Shown: positions 62,657-64,000 of the stretch, piece after piece
Layout: the number at the start of each line of letters is the position of its first letter
How positions within the stretch are numbered: position 1 is the stretch's first letter
From: Bacillus sp. FSL H8-0547
GTDB taxonomy: Bacteria > Bacillota > Bacilli > Bacillales > Bacillaceae
Length of the DNA stretch: 64,000 nucleotides
Assembly (NCBI GenBank): GCA_038002745.1
Contig: JBBODD010000001.1
Coordinates: 62,001-126,000 of the forward strand
Reading direction: 5' to 3'
Made by a program: the position numbers and the translations under genes
Notes under the pieces: model-generated
What the model was told of the DNA's origin: nothing
Databases searched by the model: none
What the model saw: the letters and a program-made list of their open reading frames with translations, nothing else

Positions 62657-63529
62657 TTACGAAATTCCCTCTTCGTTCAGAATATCGAGAAATGCCTGCA
62701 CTTGCTTCAATTTAAACGATGACTCAAACCCAAGCAGCCATGTGTCCCTTACGATTGGATCTCCGTGCTCGTTTAATAATGGAATTTTATGAATGTCCCG
62801 ATTGTCGTCCACAAGCGTAACCGAAGGCAGGATTGCATATCCGATTCCGTTGTAGGCCATTTGTTTGCACGTTTCAATCTGGTCGACAACAATCGTGCGC
62901 TTTGGGCTGCTCTGAAAATGTTTATGCCACCAGTCCTGAATCTCCTGGTAATAGGATGAGTCGCTTTTAAACTGAATAAAGGGCCGCTCGGTATCAATCA
63001 AATCCTCAACCTTATGAATTTCTGAATCCACTAAGTACAGGGTGTCTGTCAGCAAGTGCTTCTTGACCCCTTTCCACTCCGGATTGCCTCTGATGATGCC
63101 GAGGTGAACGTGATCTTCATACATGCTTTTTAAAATCTCGCTGCTCCACCCTGTAACAAGCGAAATCTTTGCATGAGGATATTTGCTGACATATTTTTTT
63201 AGAATGTTAGGCAGCCAGTGCTGTCCGATGATGGATGCCACGGCGATCTTCAGTGTTCCGTGCACTTCTCCTTCAAGCTCTGAAATCTCTTCACGCAGTT
63301 TTTCTTCTTTCTTCGTCACTTCTTTTGCGAATGCTACAATCTTTTCTCCCGCAGGCGTAAGCGTCAGTCCTTTTTGTGAACGGATAAAAATTTGAAAGCC
63401 CCATGACTTTTCGATGGACTGCAGCCTTTGTGACAGCGCAGGCTGGGAAACAAAAAGCCGTTCGGATGCTTTTCTCATATTCATTTCTTCAGATAGAACT
63501 ACGAGCATTTTTAATTCAGTCAGCTGCAT
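62657..63529 (-). CDS. ccpC: LysR-family regulator CcpC
   Basis: 290 aa. HTH MRKASERLFVSQPALSQRLQSIEKSWG at residues 17-43 and a periplasmic-binding-like effector domain beginning VHGTLKIAVASIIGQHWLPN. The whole protein closely follows B. subtilis CcpC (ykuM), which senses citrate and represses citZ and citB. It is divergent from the TauE/SafE gene. Confidence 0.93.
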   Translation of the reverse strand: MQLTELKMLVVLSEEMNMRKASERLFVSQPALSQRLQSIEKSWGFQIFIRSQKGLTLTPAGEKIVAFAKEVTKKEEKLREEISELEGEVHGTLKIAVASIIGQHWLPNILKKYVSKYPHAKISLVTGWSSEILKSMYEDHVHLGIIRGNPEWKGVKKHLLTDTLYLVDSEIHKVEDLIDTERPFIQFKSDSSYYQEIQDWWHKHFQSSPKRTIVVDQIETCKQMAYNGIGYAILPSVTLVDDNRDIHKIPLLNEHGDPIVRDTWLLGFESSFKLKQVQAFLDILNEEGIS

Positions 63530-63655
63530 AAATACCTCCTCTATAAGTTTTCCTTATATTATATGCTAATTTATTCATAATTTCATTATTGTCACTCGAA
63601 GAATATACTAAGGGTGAAAAGCGCGCTTTAACTTGTCAGGAAGATGTGATGCTTT

Positions 63656-64000
63656 ATGGAATGGCCGATCTTTTTCATCGGTATTGCAGCAACCTTCATC
63701 GGCACTCTTGCAGGGAGCGGCGGGATGATCAACATGCCCCTTATGCTCATGTACGGACTGCCTATTCACACCATTATCTCCTCTAATAAATTTGCAAATA
63801 CGTTAAGTTCATTTTCAAGCTTTGCTGTTCTTCTTAGAAAAAAAGAAGTGAACGTGAAGGAAATGGCAGCAACTGCGCCATTTACGGTTGGAGGAGGTGT
63901 GATTGGAGCTGCCTTCACAAGTCAGCTGAGCGGTGAAGTGATGACTGTCATCGCTCTCTTTCTCCTCCTTTTCGCTTTGGGGCTCAATCTGTTGAAAAAA
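63656..64000 (+). CDS. TauE/SafE-family sulfite/anion exporter, N-terminal part
   Basis: 115 codons of a gene running off the right edge. The start ATG (63656) is the only one possible because TGA closes the frame at 63647; AGGAAG lies about 12 nt upstream. MEWPIFFIGIAATFIGTLAG then GSGGMINMPLMLMYGLP and SSNKFANTLSS are the first-repeat motifs of the family, with three membrane helices in view. Substrate (sulfite, sulfoacetate or other anion) unknown. Confidence 0.85.
   Translation, partial: MEWPIFFIGIAATFIGTLAGSGGMINMPLMLMYGLPIHTIISSNKFANTLSSFSSFAVLLRKKEVNVKEMAATAPFTVGGGVIGAAFTSQLSGEVMTVIALFLLLFALGLNLLKK

Overview
The window comes from a spore-forming, low-to-moderate-GC Bacillaceae chromosome, close to Bacillus sensu lato. 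The evidence is a gene order largely collinear with the Bacillus subtilis pdhA-to-ccpC segment, read in reverse (pdhB/pdhA, ykyA, def, ykrA, rpoY, rnjA, adeC, ktrC, ykqA, mreBH, ampS, ykpA, sipT, yknZYXW, ykuV, ykuU, ykuT, ykuS, dapL, dapH, ykuP, ccpC). Consensus ribosome-binding sites, U-tailed terminators, and sporulation/germination genes agree with this. No rRNA, tRNA, CRISPR array, prophage or transposase gene was seen.

Layout. 1-13 kb is core: pyruvate dehydrogenase E1, deformylase, RNA polymerase epsilon, RNase J1, adenine deaminase behind a purine riboswitch of guanine type, a type I toxin locus with an antisense antitoxin terminator (about 8.9-9.2 kb), the potassium-channel gating subunit KtrC, and MreBH. 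13.5-21 kb holds a VanW-type lipoprotein with an apparent ATT start, an ABC-F ribosome-protection protein behind a transcription attenuator, an aminoglycoside-kinase-like gene overlapping an acyl-CoA dehydrogenase gene, aminopeptidase AmpS and a CobW GTPase. 21-24 kb is a glycine-betaine transporter with its binding protein gene divergent. 24-38 kb holds YkpA, signal peptidase, a LysE exporter, the SigW-type yknWXYZ operon and a heterodimeric ABC exporter. 39.9-42 kb is a spore-coat/germination cluster (Gly/Phe-rich protein, two GerPA/F-like proteins, an Hsp20-like protein and a GerPC-like protein).

42.6-55.3 kb is a complete reductive pyrimidine catabolism locus. It comprises dihydropyrimidine dehydrogenase PreT/PreA, dihydropyrimidinase, beta-ureidopropionase, an NCS1 permease and a PucR regulator. 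A class III aminotransferase and a CoA-acylating semialdehyde dehydrogenase would carry beta-alanine through to acetyl-CoA. 55.4-64 kb is again core: SatP/YaaH transporter, cold shock protein, YkuV/YkuU thiol-peroxide pair, MscS channel, the acetylase-branch lysine/DAP genes dapH-dapL, a Fur-box flavodoxin, CcpC and a partial TauE/SafE permease.

The least explained material is repetitive and non-coding. (1) A dispersed element of about 120 bp folds into a long hairpin, and its stems covary between copies; it occurs singly inside another repeat (30.07-30.2 kb) and in tandem at 121- and 123-bp periods (45.63 and 52.66 kb). (2) Two unrelated tandem arrays share the same period of about 52 bp, each unit carrying its own inverted repeat (45.80-46.37 kb, about 11 units; 56.53-56.71 kb, about 3.3 units).
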